NCBI RefSeq assembly: GCF_018070075.1
Contig: NZ_JAGPXE010000016.1
Location: 1 to 64,000, forward strand
DNA length: 64,000 bases
Direction of reading: 5' to 3'
Source: Saccharopolyspora endophytica
Lineage (GTDB): Bacteria; Actinomycetota; Actinomycetes; Mycobacteriales; Pseudonocardiaceae
Positions within the stretch are counted from its first letter, which is position 1, and every line of letters starts with the position of its first letter. A model generated the notes under the pieces. The model saw only the letters and a program-made list of their open reading frames with translations. It ran no database searches and had not been told where the DNA came from. A program made the translations under genes and the position numbers. Positions 28,346 through 38,621 of the stretch are shown one piece after another.

Positions 28346-28355
28346 GGCACGTGGC

Positions 28356-28408
28356 GGTTCTGGTCCGGGCGAGATCGACATCGATCGTGGACCGTTCGGA
28401 CCAGAACC
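28356..28408 (+). terminator. Hairpin after pssA
   Basis: GGTTCTGGTCCG at 28356-28367 pairs perfectly with CGGACCAGAACC at 28397-28408, with an AT-rich palindromic GATCGACATCGATC inside the loop. It begins 11 nt past the pssA stop. Confidence 0.6.
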
Positions 28409-28469
28409 ACCCTGCCCCCACCCCCGCTGACCACGTCGCTAGCCGCTGCGAGCGGCTAGGGTCGGTGGG

Positions 28470-30680
28470 GTGGCTTCGATCAGCTTGACCGCCCGCGTCT
28501 CCACGTCCGCCCGCGACACCCGGCGCGGGGTCGTGCGGCTGCACCCCGAGGTGCTGGACGCCCTGGACCTGCGACCGTGGAGCGCGGTGCGACTCACCGG
28601 CGCGCGCGAGACCGTCGCCCTGGCCGCCGCCGCGGAGGGCACCTCACCGACCGGGTTCCTGCTGCTCGACGACGTCGCGCTGCTCAACCTCGGGGTGACC
28701 GAGGGCTCTTCCGTGGCCGTGGCCCCGGCGCAGGTGGAGGTCGCCAAGCGGGTCTCGATCACCGGCTCGCGGATGGCGCGGGCGACCGTCTCTCCCGAGA
28801 CCGCCCGGCTGGCGCTGACCGGCAAGGTCTTCTCCCTCGGCGACGCGGTGTCGCTGCTGCCGCAGGACCTCTCGCCGTCCTCCTCGTCCCGCGCGGGTGA
28901 GGTGCGGCGCCAGATGTCCGCCGCCATCGGCCTGACCTGGACCAACGAGCTGATCACCGTCGCCGCGACCGAGCCCGCCGGCGCCGTGGCCGTCCAATCG
29001 TCCACAGTGGTCGAGTGGCTGGACGGGGCGAACTCCGAGAACCGCTCCGCCGCAACCGAGTCCCCGTCGCAGCCCGCGGCGCCGGAGCCCGTCGACGAGC
29101 CGCACGCCGCCGTGCCGCTGACCGACCTGGTGGGCTCGCGCGACACCGCGCGCCGCCTGACCGAATGGCTCCGGCTGGCCTTCGACCAGCCCGAACTGCT
29201 GCGCAGGCTCGGCGCCGAACCCCGGCTGGGCGCGCTCATCAGCGGCCCGCCCGGCGTCGGCAAGGCCACGCTGGTGCGCGCCGTGTGCGCCGAGATCGGC
29301 GCCGAGCTCGTCGAGGTCGCCGCCCCGACCATCGCCGCCCTGGAGGCGCGCACCGCCGCCACCCGGCTGCGGGAGGCCGTCGACCGCGCCACCGCCGCCT
29401 CCGGCGACGGGGTCCTGCTGCTCACCGACGTCGAAGCGCTGCTGCCGGAGTCCGACCCGCCGCCGCTGGCCACCGTCGCCCTGGAGACGATCCGCGACGC
29501 CATCGGCCGCGACGAGCTGGCCGTGATCGTCACCAGCTCGAAACCGCAGTCCGTCGATCCGCGGCTGCGCGAGCCGGGCCTGGTCGACCGCGAGCTCACC
29601 ATCGGGCTGCCCGACGACACCACCCGCGCCGACCTGCTCGGCGTGCTGCTGCGCGGCGCCCCGCTCGACGAGGACATCCGGTTCGCCGAAATCGCCGAGC
29701 GCACACCGGGTTTCGTCGCCGCCGACCTGCTCGCGCTGTGCCGGGAAGCCGCCCTGGGCGCCGCGCTGCGCCACCGCGACGATCCCGCCGACCCGCGCAT
29801 CCGCCGCCAGGACCTGCTGGACGCCCTGACCTCGGTGCGGCCGATCTCGATGTCCACATCGGACAACCTGCAGACCGGCGGGCTCACCCTCGACGACGTC
29901 GGCGACATGACCGAGGTCAAGCAGGCCCTCGCAGAGACGGTGCTGTGGCCGCTGCAGTATCCGGATTCGTTCACCCGCCTGGGAGTCGATCCTCCCCGCG
30001 GCGTGCTGCTCTACGGCCCGCCCGGCTGCGGCAAGACCTACCTCGTGCGGGCGCTGGCGGGCAGCGGCCGGCTCAACGTGCTCACCGTCAAGGGCGCGGA
30101 GCTGATGGACAAGTGGGTCGGCGAGTCCGAGCGCGCCGTCCGCGAGCTGTTCCTGCGCGCCCGGGGAGCCTCACCCGCGCTGGTCTTCCTCGACGAGGTG
30201 GACGCGCTGGCGCCGCGACGGGGTCAGTCCTCGGACTCCGGTGTGTCGGACCGGGTGGTCGCCGCCCTGCTCACCGAGCTCGACGGCGTGGAACCGATGC
30301 GCGACGTCGTCGTGCTGGCCGCCACGAACCGCCCGGAGCTCATCGACCCTGCCCTGCTGCGCCCCGGCCGCCTGGAACGCCTCGTCTACGTCCCGCCGCC
30401 GGACGCCGAAGCCCGCCAGGCCATCCTCACCGCGGCGGCGAAGAACACCCCGCTGTCCGACGACGTCGACCTGGCGGAGCTGGCCGGAACCCTCGACGGC
30501 TACTCGGCCGCCGACTGCACGGCCCTGGTCCGCGAAGCAGCGCTCACGGCCATGCGGGAATCGATCACCGCGGCCGAGGTCACGGCCACCCACCTCGCCA
30601 CCGCCCACAAGGCGGTCCGCCCGTCCCTGGACCCGGCCCAGCTCGAAACCCTCGCCGCCTACGCCGACAACCACCGCTGA
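28470..30680 (+). CDS. Cdc48/VAT-like double AAA+ ATPase
   Basis: A 736-residue two-ring AAA+ protein with an N-terminal substrate-binding region (about 1-180) resembling the double-psi barrel of Cdc48. D1 has Walker A GPPGVGKAT (about 258), but its Walker B is LLLTDVE, lacking the catalytic Glu, and its arginine-finger region reads REPGLVDRE. D2 has a full set: GPPGCGKT (about 516), FLDEVDAL (about 572), ATNRPELIDPALLRPGRLER. So D2 should provide the ATPase activity and D1 mostly bind nucleotide. The family follows psd-pssA in mycobacteria too. GTG at 28470; target unknown. Confidence 0.9.
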   Translation: MASISLTARVSTSARDTRRGVVRLHPEVLDALDLRPWSAVRLTGARETVALAAAAEGTSPTGFLLLDDVALLNLGVTEGSSVAVAPAQVEVAKRVSITGSRMARATVSPETARLALTGKVFSLGDAVSLLPQDLSPSSSSRAGEVRRQMSAAIGLTWTNELITVAATEPAGAVAVQSSTVVEWLDGANSENRSAATESPSQPAAPEPVDEPHAAVPLTDLVGSRDTARRLTEWLRLAFDQPELLRRLGAEPRLGALISGPPGVGKATLVRAVCAEIGAELVEVAAPTIAALEARTAATRLREAVDRATAASGDGVLLLTDVEALLPESDPPPLATVALETIRDAIGRDELAVIVTSSKPQSVDPRLREPGLVDRELTIGLPDDTTRADLLGVLLRGAPLDEDIRFAEIAERTPGFVAADLLALCREAALGAALRHRDDPADPRIRRQDLLDALTSVRPISMSTSDNLQTGGLTLDDVGDMTEVKQALAETVLWPLQYPDSFTRLGVDPPRGVLLYGPPGCGKTYLVRALAGSGRLNVLTVKGAELMDKWVGESERAVRELFLRARGASPALVFLDEVDALAPRRGQSSDSGVSDRVVAALLTELDGVEPMRDVVVLAATNRPELIDPALLRPGRLERLVYVPPPDAEARQAILTAAAKNTPLSDDVDLAELAGTLDGYSAADCTALVREAALTAMRESITAAEVTATHLATAHKAVRPSLDPAQLETLAAYADNHR

Positions 30681-30724
30681 CCCCATCACCACGCGAAAGC
30701 CCAGCCCCACCCCTGACCAGGACG

Positions 30725-30811
30725 TACACGCCCGAGCGCGGGGGGTGATTCGAATTTCGCGCGAAATTCGAGTCGGAACTTTCGCGTTCGAATTTCGCGC
30801 GAAATTCGAAC
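30725..30811. repeat. Dispersed repeat family B (palindromes), locus 1
   Basis: Two perfect palindromes built on TCGAATTTCGC plus its reverse complement: 30750-30771 (22 bp) and 30786-30811 (26 bp). They are preceded by the flank ACACGCCCGAGCGCGGGGG (from 30726). A degraded third copy (CTCGAACTTCGCG) is near 30862. The same palindromes and flank recur at 60169-60311. Both loci are gaps between convergent genes. Confidence 0.85.
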
Positions 30812-30885
30812 GGCCCTGAGCACGGCGTCGCGGACGTGCGGGTGCGTGCGGGCCGAGGGCTCGAACTTCGCGTGGGTTCGAGGGG

Positions 30886-31545
30886 TCACTTCCCGACGGA
30901 AGGACCCTTGTAGTCGTTGGTGATGATGGCGATGAGGCCTGGTGTGGCGTCCTGTATCCCGTCGAAGCGGGCGTCGGCGCGGGCGCCGATGCGGGCGGCG
31001 AGCTCCTTGGCCTGGCGCTCCTCGTCGGTGCCGGGCCGGAAGTAGACCGTGGTGGTCGGGATCTTGCCCTTGGCGTAGTTGCCGACCTCGGGCACGTCGT
31101 ACCCGGCCTTGCGCAGGTCCTCGGCGGCGCGGTGCGCCAGCCCGGAGATCGTCGAGTTGTTGTAGACCCGCACGATGATCTGCTCGCTGCCCTTGCCGGA
31201 CCCGACCGGGACGTCCTGCCCCGAACCCGGGGTCTGGGCGTTGCCCGGACCCGGCTGCTCGGTCGTCGGCGGTTGAGCCGCCGGGGGCTGGACCACCGGC
31301 GGCTGCGCGGCCGGAGGCTGGACCGGCGGCGGCTGCACGGGCGGAACGACCGGGGACGGCGCGGGTTCCGGCGGCGGCTGCACCTGCGAGGTGGGCTCCT
31401 GCGGCAGCGGTTGGGCGGTGTCCGAGGACTCGCCGGACATCAGGGTCACGGTCCCGAACACGGCCGCGAGCACGCCGATTCCGATCAGACCCAGGCCGAT
31501 CAGCTTGGCCCCGCCGGGCCCGCCGGACGGTTCCCCAACACTCAT
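30886..31545 (-). CDS. LytR_C domain membrane protein
   Basis: A 219-residue protein. One transmembrane helix (about 15-37) is followed by a long Pro/Gln/Val-rich extracellular linker (about 45-120) with repeated QPP units and a LytR C-terminal domain (IIVRVYNNSTISGLAHRAAEDLRKAGYDV, about 131-159 onward). It is the counterpart of mycobacterial Rv0431, a cell-envelope/vesicle-related protein. ATG at 31545 shares one base with the stop of the DUF3263 gene (TGATG), so the two are coupled as in mycobacteria. Confidence 0.87.
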   Translation of the reverse strand: MSVGEPSGGPGGAKLIGLGLIGIGVLAAVFGTVTLMSGESSDTAQPLPQEPTSQVQPPPEPAPSPVVPPVQPPPVQPPAAQPPVVQPPAAQPPTTEQPGPGNAQTPGSGQDVPVGSGKGSEQIIVRVYNNSTISGLAHRAAEDLRKAGYDVPEVGNYAKGKIPTTTVYFRPGTDEERQAKELAARIGARADARFDGIQDATPGLIAIITNDYKGPSVGK

Positions 31546-31982
31546 CAGTGCAACTCGATTCCCAGTCGTTGAGCGGCCCTCGCGCGCTGTCGTGCCGCCC
31601 GTGCCTTGCGCAGTCTCTTGATCAGCATAGGGTCCGCGCTGAACGCGGCGGGGGAATCCAGCAGCGTGTTGAGCAGTTGGTAGTACCGCGACGCGGACAT
31701 GTCGAACAGTTCCCGGATCGCGATGTCCTTCTTGCCCGAGCGCTTCCACCACTGCGCTTCGAAGGCGAGGATCCCCAGCTCCCGATCGGTCAGATCCCGG
31801 TCCGCGGGGCCCTGTTCGGGCTCGTCCGGCGGCGGTTCGACGATCCGCTCGATGGGCTGGGTGATCGGCTCGGCGAGGGTCAGCCGCCGACGCTCCGGCG
31901 CCTGCTGACGCCCGTGCGTGCGCGCGAGTTGTTCGCACTGACGGGCGATCTCCTGCGCGGTCAGCATCTGAGCGGCGTCCAT
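31545..31982 (-). CDS. DUF3263 domain protein
   Basis: A 145-residue protein. The C-terminal 85 residues are the DUF3263 domain (LTDRELGILAFEAQWWKRSGKKDIAIRELFDMSASRYYQLLN), which resembles a helix-turn-helix of sigma region 4 type and may bind DNA. The N-terminal 60 residues are a variable charged extension. It is the counterpart of Rv0430. ATG at 31982 follows GAGGAG. It is divergent from def across a 163-bp region. Confidence 0.87.
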   Translation of the reverse strand: MDAAQMLTAQEIARQCEQLARTHGRQQAPERRRLTLAEPITQPIERIVEPPPDEPEQGPADRDLTDRELGILAFEAQWWKRSGKKDIAIRELFDMSASRYYQLLNTLLDSPAAFSADPMLIKRLRKARAARQRARAAQRLGIELH

Positions 31983-32133
31983 CCGGCTCCTCGCCTCGCG
32001 ATTCGGTCGCGGAGAATCACATGGCTGTCATTCCCGGTGACCAATTGAACCATGCCGTGATCCGGACGGTGAGCCGATCACACCCCCGTTTCGCGCGCAA
32101 GAGCGCACCCGGCCGGGCCACCTGGGCAACCGA

Positions 32134-32139
32134 TAGAGT
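32134..32139 (+). promoter_or_regulatory. Possible -10 of a leaderless def transcript
   Basis: TAGAGT lies 6 nt before the def ATG, and no Shine-Dalgarno sequence is visible between them. In actinomycetes this layout is typical of leaderless mRNAs. Inference from spacing only. Confidence 0.4.
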
Positions 32140-32145
32140 CCGCGC

Positions 32146-32718
32146 ATGGCTGTTCACCCCATCCGCGTCTACGGCGACCCCGTGCTGCACAACCCGACTC
32201 GCCGGGTGGAGCGCTTCGACGACGAGCTGCGCGCTCTCGTCGAGGACATGTTCGAGACGATGGCCGCCGCGAACGGGGTGGGCCTGGCAGCCAACCAGAT
32301 CGGTGTCGACCTGCGGTTGTTCGTCTACGACTGCCCGGACGACGAGGGCGTGCAGCACCGCGGTCTGGTGATCAACCCCGAGCTGACGACCTCGGACGTC
32401 CCGGAGACCATGCCCGACCCGGACGACGACTGGGAGGGCTGCCTGTCGGTCCCCGGCGAGTCGTACCCGACCGGCCGGGCGAGCTGGGCGAAGGTCACCG
32501 GGTCCGATGTGGACGGAAAGCCGGTGGAGGTCGAGGGAACCGGGTTCTTCGCGCGCTGCCTGCAGCACGAGACCGACCACCTCGACGGCTACGTCTACCT
32601 GGACCGGCTCACCGGCAGGCACGCCCGCGCGGCCAAGAAGATGATCAAGCGCAACGAGTGGGGCGTGCCCGGCCTGAGCTGGGACCCGGCCGAGATGGGC
32701 GACCCGTTCGCCGAGTGA
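32146..32718 (+). CDS. def: Peptide deformylase
   Basis: A 190-residue metalloenzyme removing the N-formyl group from nascent proteins. All three family motifs are present: GVGLAANQIG, WEGCLSVPGE (Cys ligand) and QHETDHLDG (two His ligands and catalytic Glu). Length is normal. There is no ribosome-binding site before the ATG; see the adjacent -10 entry. It is followed by the thiC riboswitch. Confidence 0.96.
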   Translation: MAVHPIRVYGDPVLHNPTRRVERFDDELRALVEDMFETMAAANGVGLAANQIGVDLRLFVYDCPDDEGVQHRGLVINPELTTSDVPETMPDPDDDWEGCLSVPGESYPTGRASWAKVTGSDVDGKPVEVEGTGFFARCLQHETDHLDGYVYLDRLTGRHARAAKKMIKRNEWGVPGLSWDPAEMGDPFAE

Positions 32719-32796
32719 GCCGCGTGCGGCCGGACGGATGAACCTGTTGTCATCGGCCGCCGCTCCCCCGTAGCCTCGGCCGCGAACAAGTCAATC

Positions 32797-32893
32797 CGCG
32801 GGAGCTCGCACCAACAGCGGGCTGAGAGGGCGACTGGAGAACTCCGGGGTCGCCGACCGCACGAACCTGACCGGGTAATGCCGGCGTAGGGAG
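32797..32893 (+). promoter_or_regulatory. TPP riboswitch of thiC
   Basis: The THI-box cores are present in order: GGGCTGAGAGGG (32819-32830) and CGAACCTGACCGGGTAATGCC with GGCGTAGGGAG (32862-32892). The terminal AGGGAG is also the likely thiC ribosome-binding site, so thiamine pyrophosphate probably represses translation initiation by sequestering it. Confidence 0.93.
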
Positions 32894-32902
32894 TGGACGG
32901 CA

Positions 32903-34540
<1,638 letters not shown>

Positions 34541-34545
34541 CGGAG

Positions 34546-34578
34546 CGCTGGGGCGGCTCCTGCCGAGCCGCCCCAGCG
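34546..34578. terminator. Bidirectional terminator
   Basis: CGCTGGGGCGGCT (34546-34558) pairs perfectly with 34566-34578 between the convergent thiC and Uma2-type genes; the right arm touches the stop codon of the latter. Confidence 0.8.
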
Positions 34579-35157
34579 TCAGAACTCGTCGGTGGGGATG
34601 GTGAGGTCGAACGGCGCCGGCAGCTCGACCGGCTTTCCGAACGGGAACCGCTCGCGCATCCGGTAACTGCCCTCATGCGGTTCCGAGTGCAGGAAAACCG
34701 CCGGGCCGTCCGCAGCGAAGCGGTCGATCAACGAGTACAGCGGCACCTCGGCTTGCCCGTAGGCCCACAACTTCTCCTTGCGGTCAACATCGGCGTTGCC
34801 CTTCGAGGTGATCTCTGCGACCAGCAACGCCCGTTCCACCGGCACTGGGCCCGGAGTGTCATCACTCGGCAACTCACCGAACGGAATCACTGCGATGTCC
34901 GGAACGAACAGACACCGCCGAAGCGGTATCGCGACTCCCGCAGTCTGAAAGACACCCCATTCATCCGGGATGGCCCGGTCCAGTGCTCGCTGCACACGAG
35001 CCGCGATTGCGTTATACGGATAACCCGGCGGCGGGGACATGACGATGGTCTCCTCAACGATCTCCGCGCGCCAAGCCTTGTCCGGCAGGTCCAAGTGCTG
35101 CCAGGTCTGCACCAACTCGTCCCACGTCGAGTACGACGGTGCCGGAGCAGCATTCAT
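34579..35157 (-). CDS. Uma2 family PD-(D/E)XK nuclease-like protein
   Basis: A 192-residue protein of the Uma2/DUF820 family, with the restriction-endonuclease-like fold: an early Glu-rich strand (RAEIVEETIVMSPPP), PDIAVI as the Asp strand and VAEITSKGNADVDRKEKLWAY as the E..K-like block. Members proliferate in some bacteria, with unknown function, and are often associated with mobility. ATG at 35157 has AGGAGGT 7 nt upstream. It is inserted between thiC and thiD, breaking what would be a thi gene run, with lower GC than its neighbours, so horizontal arrival is plausible. Confidence 0.85.
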   Translation of the reverse strand: MNAAPAPSYSTWDELVQTWQHLDLPDKAWRAEIVEETIVMSPPPGYPYNAIAARVQRALDRAIPDEWGVFQTAGVAIPLRRCLFVPDIAVIPFGELPSDDTPGPVPVERALLVAEITSKGNADVDRKEKLWAYGQAEVPLYSLIDRFAADGPAVFLHSEPHEGSYRMRERFPFGKPVELPAPFDLTIPTDEF

Positions 35158-35311
35158 AGCGCGGTCACCTCCTGTGTTGTTGTCATCACGCACAGTACTC
35201 ACCGCCTCTGACAATCTTGTGATCTGCCTGGTCACGAGCCTATCCGGAAACCATCGAGGCGTCAGCAGCTACGCCGTCGGAGGGGATCACGCGGCACGTA
35301 GCATTCTGGGA

Positions 35312-36145
35312 ATGCACGACGAGACCGCTCCGCCCACCGCGCTGACCATCGCCGGATCGGATTCCGGCGGAAGCGCGGGCATGCATGCCGACCTGCGGAC
35401 CTTCTTCGCCTGCGGGGTGCACGGCATGACCGCCGTGACGGCGGTGACCGTGCAGAACACCGTCGGCGTGACCGGGCTCGTGGAGATCCCGCCGGAGACG
35501 GTGGCAGCGCAGATCGACGCGGTGGCCTCCGACATCGGCGTCGGCGCGGCCAAGACCGGGGTGCTCGCCTCGGCCGCCACCATCGACGCCGTCCTGGACG
35601 CCTGCGACCGGCACGGGATCGGGCGCGGCGGCAGGACGCCGTTCGTGGTGGATCCGGTGGCCGCGTCGCGCAGCGGTGAACCGCTGCTGCGGACGGACGC
35701 GCTCGACGCGCTGCGCCACCGGGCGTTCCCCCGGGCCACGCTGGCCACCCCGAACCTCGACGAGGTGCGGCTGCTCACCGGCATCGACGCGCGCACCCGC
35801 GAGGACCTGCTGGACGCGGCCAAGGCGATCCACGCCTTCGGACCGGAGTGGGTGCTGATCAAGAGCGGTCACCTGCCCGACGATCCCGAGTGCGTCGACC
35901 TGCTCTTCAACGGCACGGAGTCCATCGAGTTGCCCGGCCCGCGCTACGCCACCGAGCACACCCACGGCGCCGGCGACGTGTTCGCCTCGGCGATCACCGC
36001 CGCGCTGGCCAAGGGCGCCTCGATGCCGGACGCGGTGCGCGGGGGCAAGCGGTTCGTCACCCGCAGCGTCGCCGACGCCTACCCGCTCGGCTCCGGAGTG
36101 GGACCGGTCTCGACCTTCTGGCGGATCAGCCCTCGCTCGTACTGA
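35312..36145 (+). CDS. thiD: Hydroxymethylpyrimidine (phosphate) kinase ThiD
   Basis: A 277-residue ribokinase-fold enzyme phosphorylating HMP and HMP-P to HMP-PP. GSDSGGSAG near the N-terminus binds HMP; VVDPVAASRSGEPLL and THGAGDVFASAITAAL form the ATP and anion-hole region. The anion-hole motif is GAGD, like pyridoxal kinases, where many ThiD proteins have GTGC. The location next to thiC favours ThiD. ATG at 35312 has only a weak ribosome-binding site. Confidence 0.9.
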   Translation: MHDETAPPTALTIAGSDSGGSAGMHADLRTFFACGVHGMTAVTAVTVQNTVGVTGLVEIPPETVAAQIDAVASDIGVGAAKTGVLASAATIDAVLDACDRHGIGRGGRTPFVVDPVAASRSGEPLLRTDALDALRHRAFPRATLATPNLDEVRLLTGIDARTREDLLDAAKAIHAFGPEWVLIKSGHLPDDPECVDLLFNGTESIELPGPRYATEHTHGAGDVFASAITAALAKGASMPDAVRGGKRFVTRSVADAYPLGSGVGPVSTFWRISPRSY

Positions 36146-36280
36146 CCAATCATTTGAGTGATTCTCGTCCGCATTCTGTAACCCGATAGGTGCTACTCGT
36201 CGACATATGTTGGAGAGGGGCGTAACTCCAGGCGCGGAACCTGGAGGGCGCGGCGAGGGACGACAGGGGTTTGCGAGAGC

Positions 36281-38266
36281 GTGGCTAGAGCGGTGTTGAC
36301 AAGGGCACGGGGATGGATGGCCACCGAGGCGGGTGCGCCGGATCCTCGGCAGCGCCAGTACGTGCTGCTGGTGGTGCTCGCCGTGATCGCCGGAACGTTC
36401 GCGGGCTGGTTCTTCGAGCTGCAGACCCCGGTGCTGCTGGGAGCGCTGACCACCGTGCTGGCGCTGACCGCCACCAGCGGTCAGGCGCTGCGCTCCGACC
36501 TGCGCAGGTTCATGTGGCTGACGCCTGCGCTGGTGCTGATGATGGCCGTCGGCCCGATGCTGACCAAGGTCCCGGTGCTGGCCGGGCTCGCCGTCGCGGT
36601 GGTCGTGTTCGGCACCGGGATGCTGCCCGCGCTGGGTGAGCACTACCGCATCGGCGGGCAGATCTTCGCCGCCGCGACCCTGGTGACCACCACGACCGGC
36701 ATCGGCAACGACCAGCCGTTCCTGGTCCTGCTGGCCTCGACCGCCGCCGGTGGGCTCTTCGCGCTGCTGCTGCGGGTGATCACCGGGGTCGGCGACCCCG
36801 GGCACGCGACCCGCGTCGCGGTGGCCCGGACGCTGCTGACCCCCGGTCCCGGCGTGCTCGAATCAGCCGCCGCCGCGTGGCGCGCCGACGGTTCCAGCAC
36901 CTGGCTCGGGCAGGTCCTGGCGGGTTCTGCGCGGTTCCGAGCCGCCCGCGAGACGCTGCTCGCGCAGGCCCAGCAGAGCGACCGGATCGAGGCCGAACGG
37001 CTCCGCGAGATCGTCGCCGAAGCCGACCTGGTCGCCGCCGAGCTCGCCCGCGCGATCCGCTCCCGCGCCTGCACCGGCCTGCCGATGGCCGCCCGCCGCG
37101 ACCCCGCCCAGGCCGTCATCGCCCGGGGCGGGCGGCAGGACATGCCCGACGCCGTCGCCGGCGTGAACCAGGGCCTGGACCGGATCCGCGCCGCCGTGGT
37201 CAACCGCGACGAGAGCCCGGTGCCGCCCGCCGAGGACGGCGCCCTGCGGGAGCGGCTGCTGGGCGCGGTGCGCGCGCACCTGTCGTTCCGGTCCTCCCTG
37301 TTCCGGCACGCGCTGCGCTGCACGCTGGCCGTCGCGGTCGGCATGGTGATCGTGCTGCTGCTGCGCGATCCGTCGGCGTCGAGCCTGCTGCTCGCGCTGT
37401 ACGTGGTCCTCGCTCCGGCGGCCCGCGACAGCATGACCGGCGCGCTGGAACGCACCGGTGGCGCGGTGCTGGGCGTGACCGCCCTGGCCATCCTGATCAC
37501 CCTGCTGCCGGGCGCCTACCTGCTGATCCCGCTGGTCATCGGCGGAATGCTGCTGAACATGCCGAGGCTGCGCGCCGAGTACCAGGTGGTGCTGGGCTGC
37601 CTGATCGTGATCACCGTGGTGGATCAGGCGATGGCGCTGGACCGCCCGCTGGTCAACGTCGGGATCAGCTTCGCCGCCAACACGGCGGTGGGTGCGGCGA
37701 TCGCGCTGATCGTCGGCTACGTGAGCTACCTGGTGCTGCCGAGCAGCATCGTCCCGGACGTGCGCGGCGCGGTCCGCTCCACCGTCTGGTCGGTCTCGGA
37801 GCTGCTGCGCAGCGTCCGCGCCTCCGGCCAGGGCGCCGATCTCCCGAAGGCGCTGCAGGCCGCGAACGTGCTGGCGCTGCGCCGCACCCAGGACCTGCTG
37901 GGCATGCCCGCGCTGCTGGACGGCACCGGCGAGGAGACCGACGACAACCACGCCACCCGCGCCGCGGCGATCGCGCTCGACGCGCTCCGCCAGGACGTCG
38001 CCACGCTGGCCTTCCGGCCCGCCGAGGAGCGCAAGGTCGCGGTCCCGGCGCTGCGCGCGGTCGACGACCTGCTGGGCGGCAAGTCCACGGCGAAGATCCC
38101 CGACATCCCGGCCAGCGGCGCCCCGGCCTCGGAACTCCTGGCGAGCTCCCTGGTCGAGAACGCCCTCCACGCCCGCCAGGCCATCGACCGGACCTTCGGC
38201 TACGACAACCCGTGGAAGAGCTACACGATCAGCTTCGTCCGCCCCGAACGCCTCCACATCCGCTGA
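36281..38266 (+). CDS. FUSC family membrane transporter
   Basis: A 661-residue integral membrane protein with two clusters of about five to six transmembrane helices (about 25-170 and 345-490), each followed by a helical cytoplasmic domain. This is the duplicated layout of the FUSC/aromatic acid exporter family, and RDSMTGALERTGGAVLGV matches the second core. The substrate cannot be read from sequence. GTG at 36281 is the first start; ATG 36314 is an alternative. It stands between thiD and the T7SS island. Confidence 0.85.
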   Translation: MARAVLTRARGWMATEAGAPDPRQRQYVLLVVLAVIAGTFAGWFFELQTPVLLGALTTVLALTATSGQALRSDLRRFMWLTPALVLMMAVGPMLTKVPVLAGLAVAVVVFGTGMLPALGEHYRIGGQIFAAATLVTTTTGIGNDQPFLVLLASTAAGGLFALLLRVITGVGDPGHATRVAVARTLLTPGPGVLESAAAAWRADGSSTWLGQVLAGSARFRAARETLLAQAQQSDRIEAERLREIVAEADLVAAELARAIRSRACTGLPMAARRDPAQAVIARGGRQDMPDAVAGVNQGLDRIRAAVVNRDESPVPPAEDGALRERLLGAVRAHLSFRSSLFRHALRCTLAVAVGMVIVLLLRDPSASSLLLALYVVLAPAARDSMTGALERTGGAVLGVTALAILITLLPGAYLLIPLVIGGMLLNMPRLRAEYQVVLGCLIVITVVDQAMALDRPLVNVGISFAANTAVGAAIALIVGYVSYLVLPSSIVPDVRGAVRSTVWSVSELLRSVRASGQGADLPKALQAANVLALRRTQDLLGMPALLDGTGEETDDNHATRAAAIALDALRQDVATLAFRPAEERKVAVPALRAVDDLLGGKSTAKIPDIPASGAPASELLASSLVENALHARQAIDRTFGYDNPWKSYTISFVRPERLHIR

Positions 38267-38310
38267 GACCGGGGGTCGGTTTCGCCGCGCGTCTCGGCCG
38301 GTCAGAGAAG

Positions 38311-38345
38311 GCCCGGGTTGGGGCTCGAACAACCCCAACCCGGGC
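38311..38345. terminator. Bidirectional terminator
   Basis: GCCCGGGTTGGGG (38311-38323) pairs perfectly with 38333-38345, between the FUSC gene and the convergent small membrane peptide gene. Confidence 0.85.
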
Positions 38346-38351
38346 GAGCGG

Positions 38352-38507
38352 TCAGACGCCGTAGGGGTTGTCCGGCACCCACGGGCCATTGCCCCAGTTG
38401 CGGGGATACCCGGTCGCCATCGGCCTCCTGTGCGCGAGGGCCCACATGATCGGGCAGCAGACCTGCGAAATCAGAAGCATGAGCACGTACATGTATTCGG
38501 AATTCAT
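38352..38507 (-). CDS. Small membrane peptide (51 residues)
   Basis: A short ORF that begins with ATG (38507) directly after AAGGAGGATCA, one of the best ribosome-binding sites in the window, and ends 7 nt from a strong terminator hairpin. The product starts with a short polar stretch, then one hydrophobic helix (YMYVLMLLISQVCCPIMWAL, about 5-24) containing two adjacent cysteines. The C-terminal half is positively charged, then Gly/Pro/Asn/Trp-rich, ending DNPYGV. No family recognised. It is transcribed divergently from the T7SS island across the phased TGGC array. Confidence 0.7.
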   Translation of the reverse strand: MNSEYMYVLMLLISQVCCPIMWALAHRRPMATGYPRNWGNGPWVPDNPYGV

Positions 38508-38621
38508 TGATCCTCCTTGAGTTCGTTCGGAACGAAAACGACGCTATCCACCCCGAAACGGGATTGTCGAATCTATTCGCAATAGCCGCCAAAAATCCGC
38601 CAGGCAGCCGATAAAACCCCT

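Noticed and set aside
28439..29974. Ser-rich 511-codon minus-strand frame opposite the AAA ATPase
   Set aside because: Composition is the mirror of GC-biased codons; no motif, and the ATPase on the plus strand is unmistakable.
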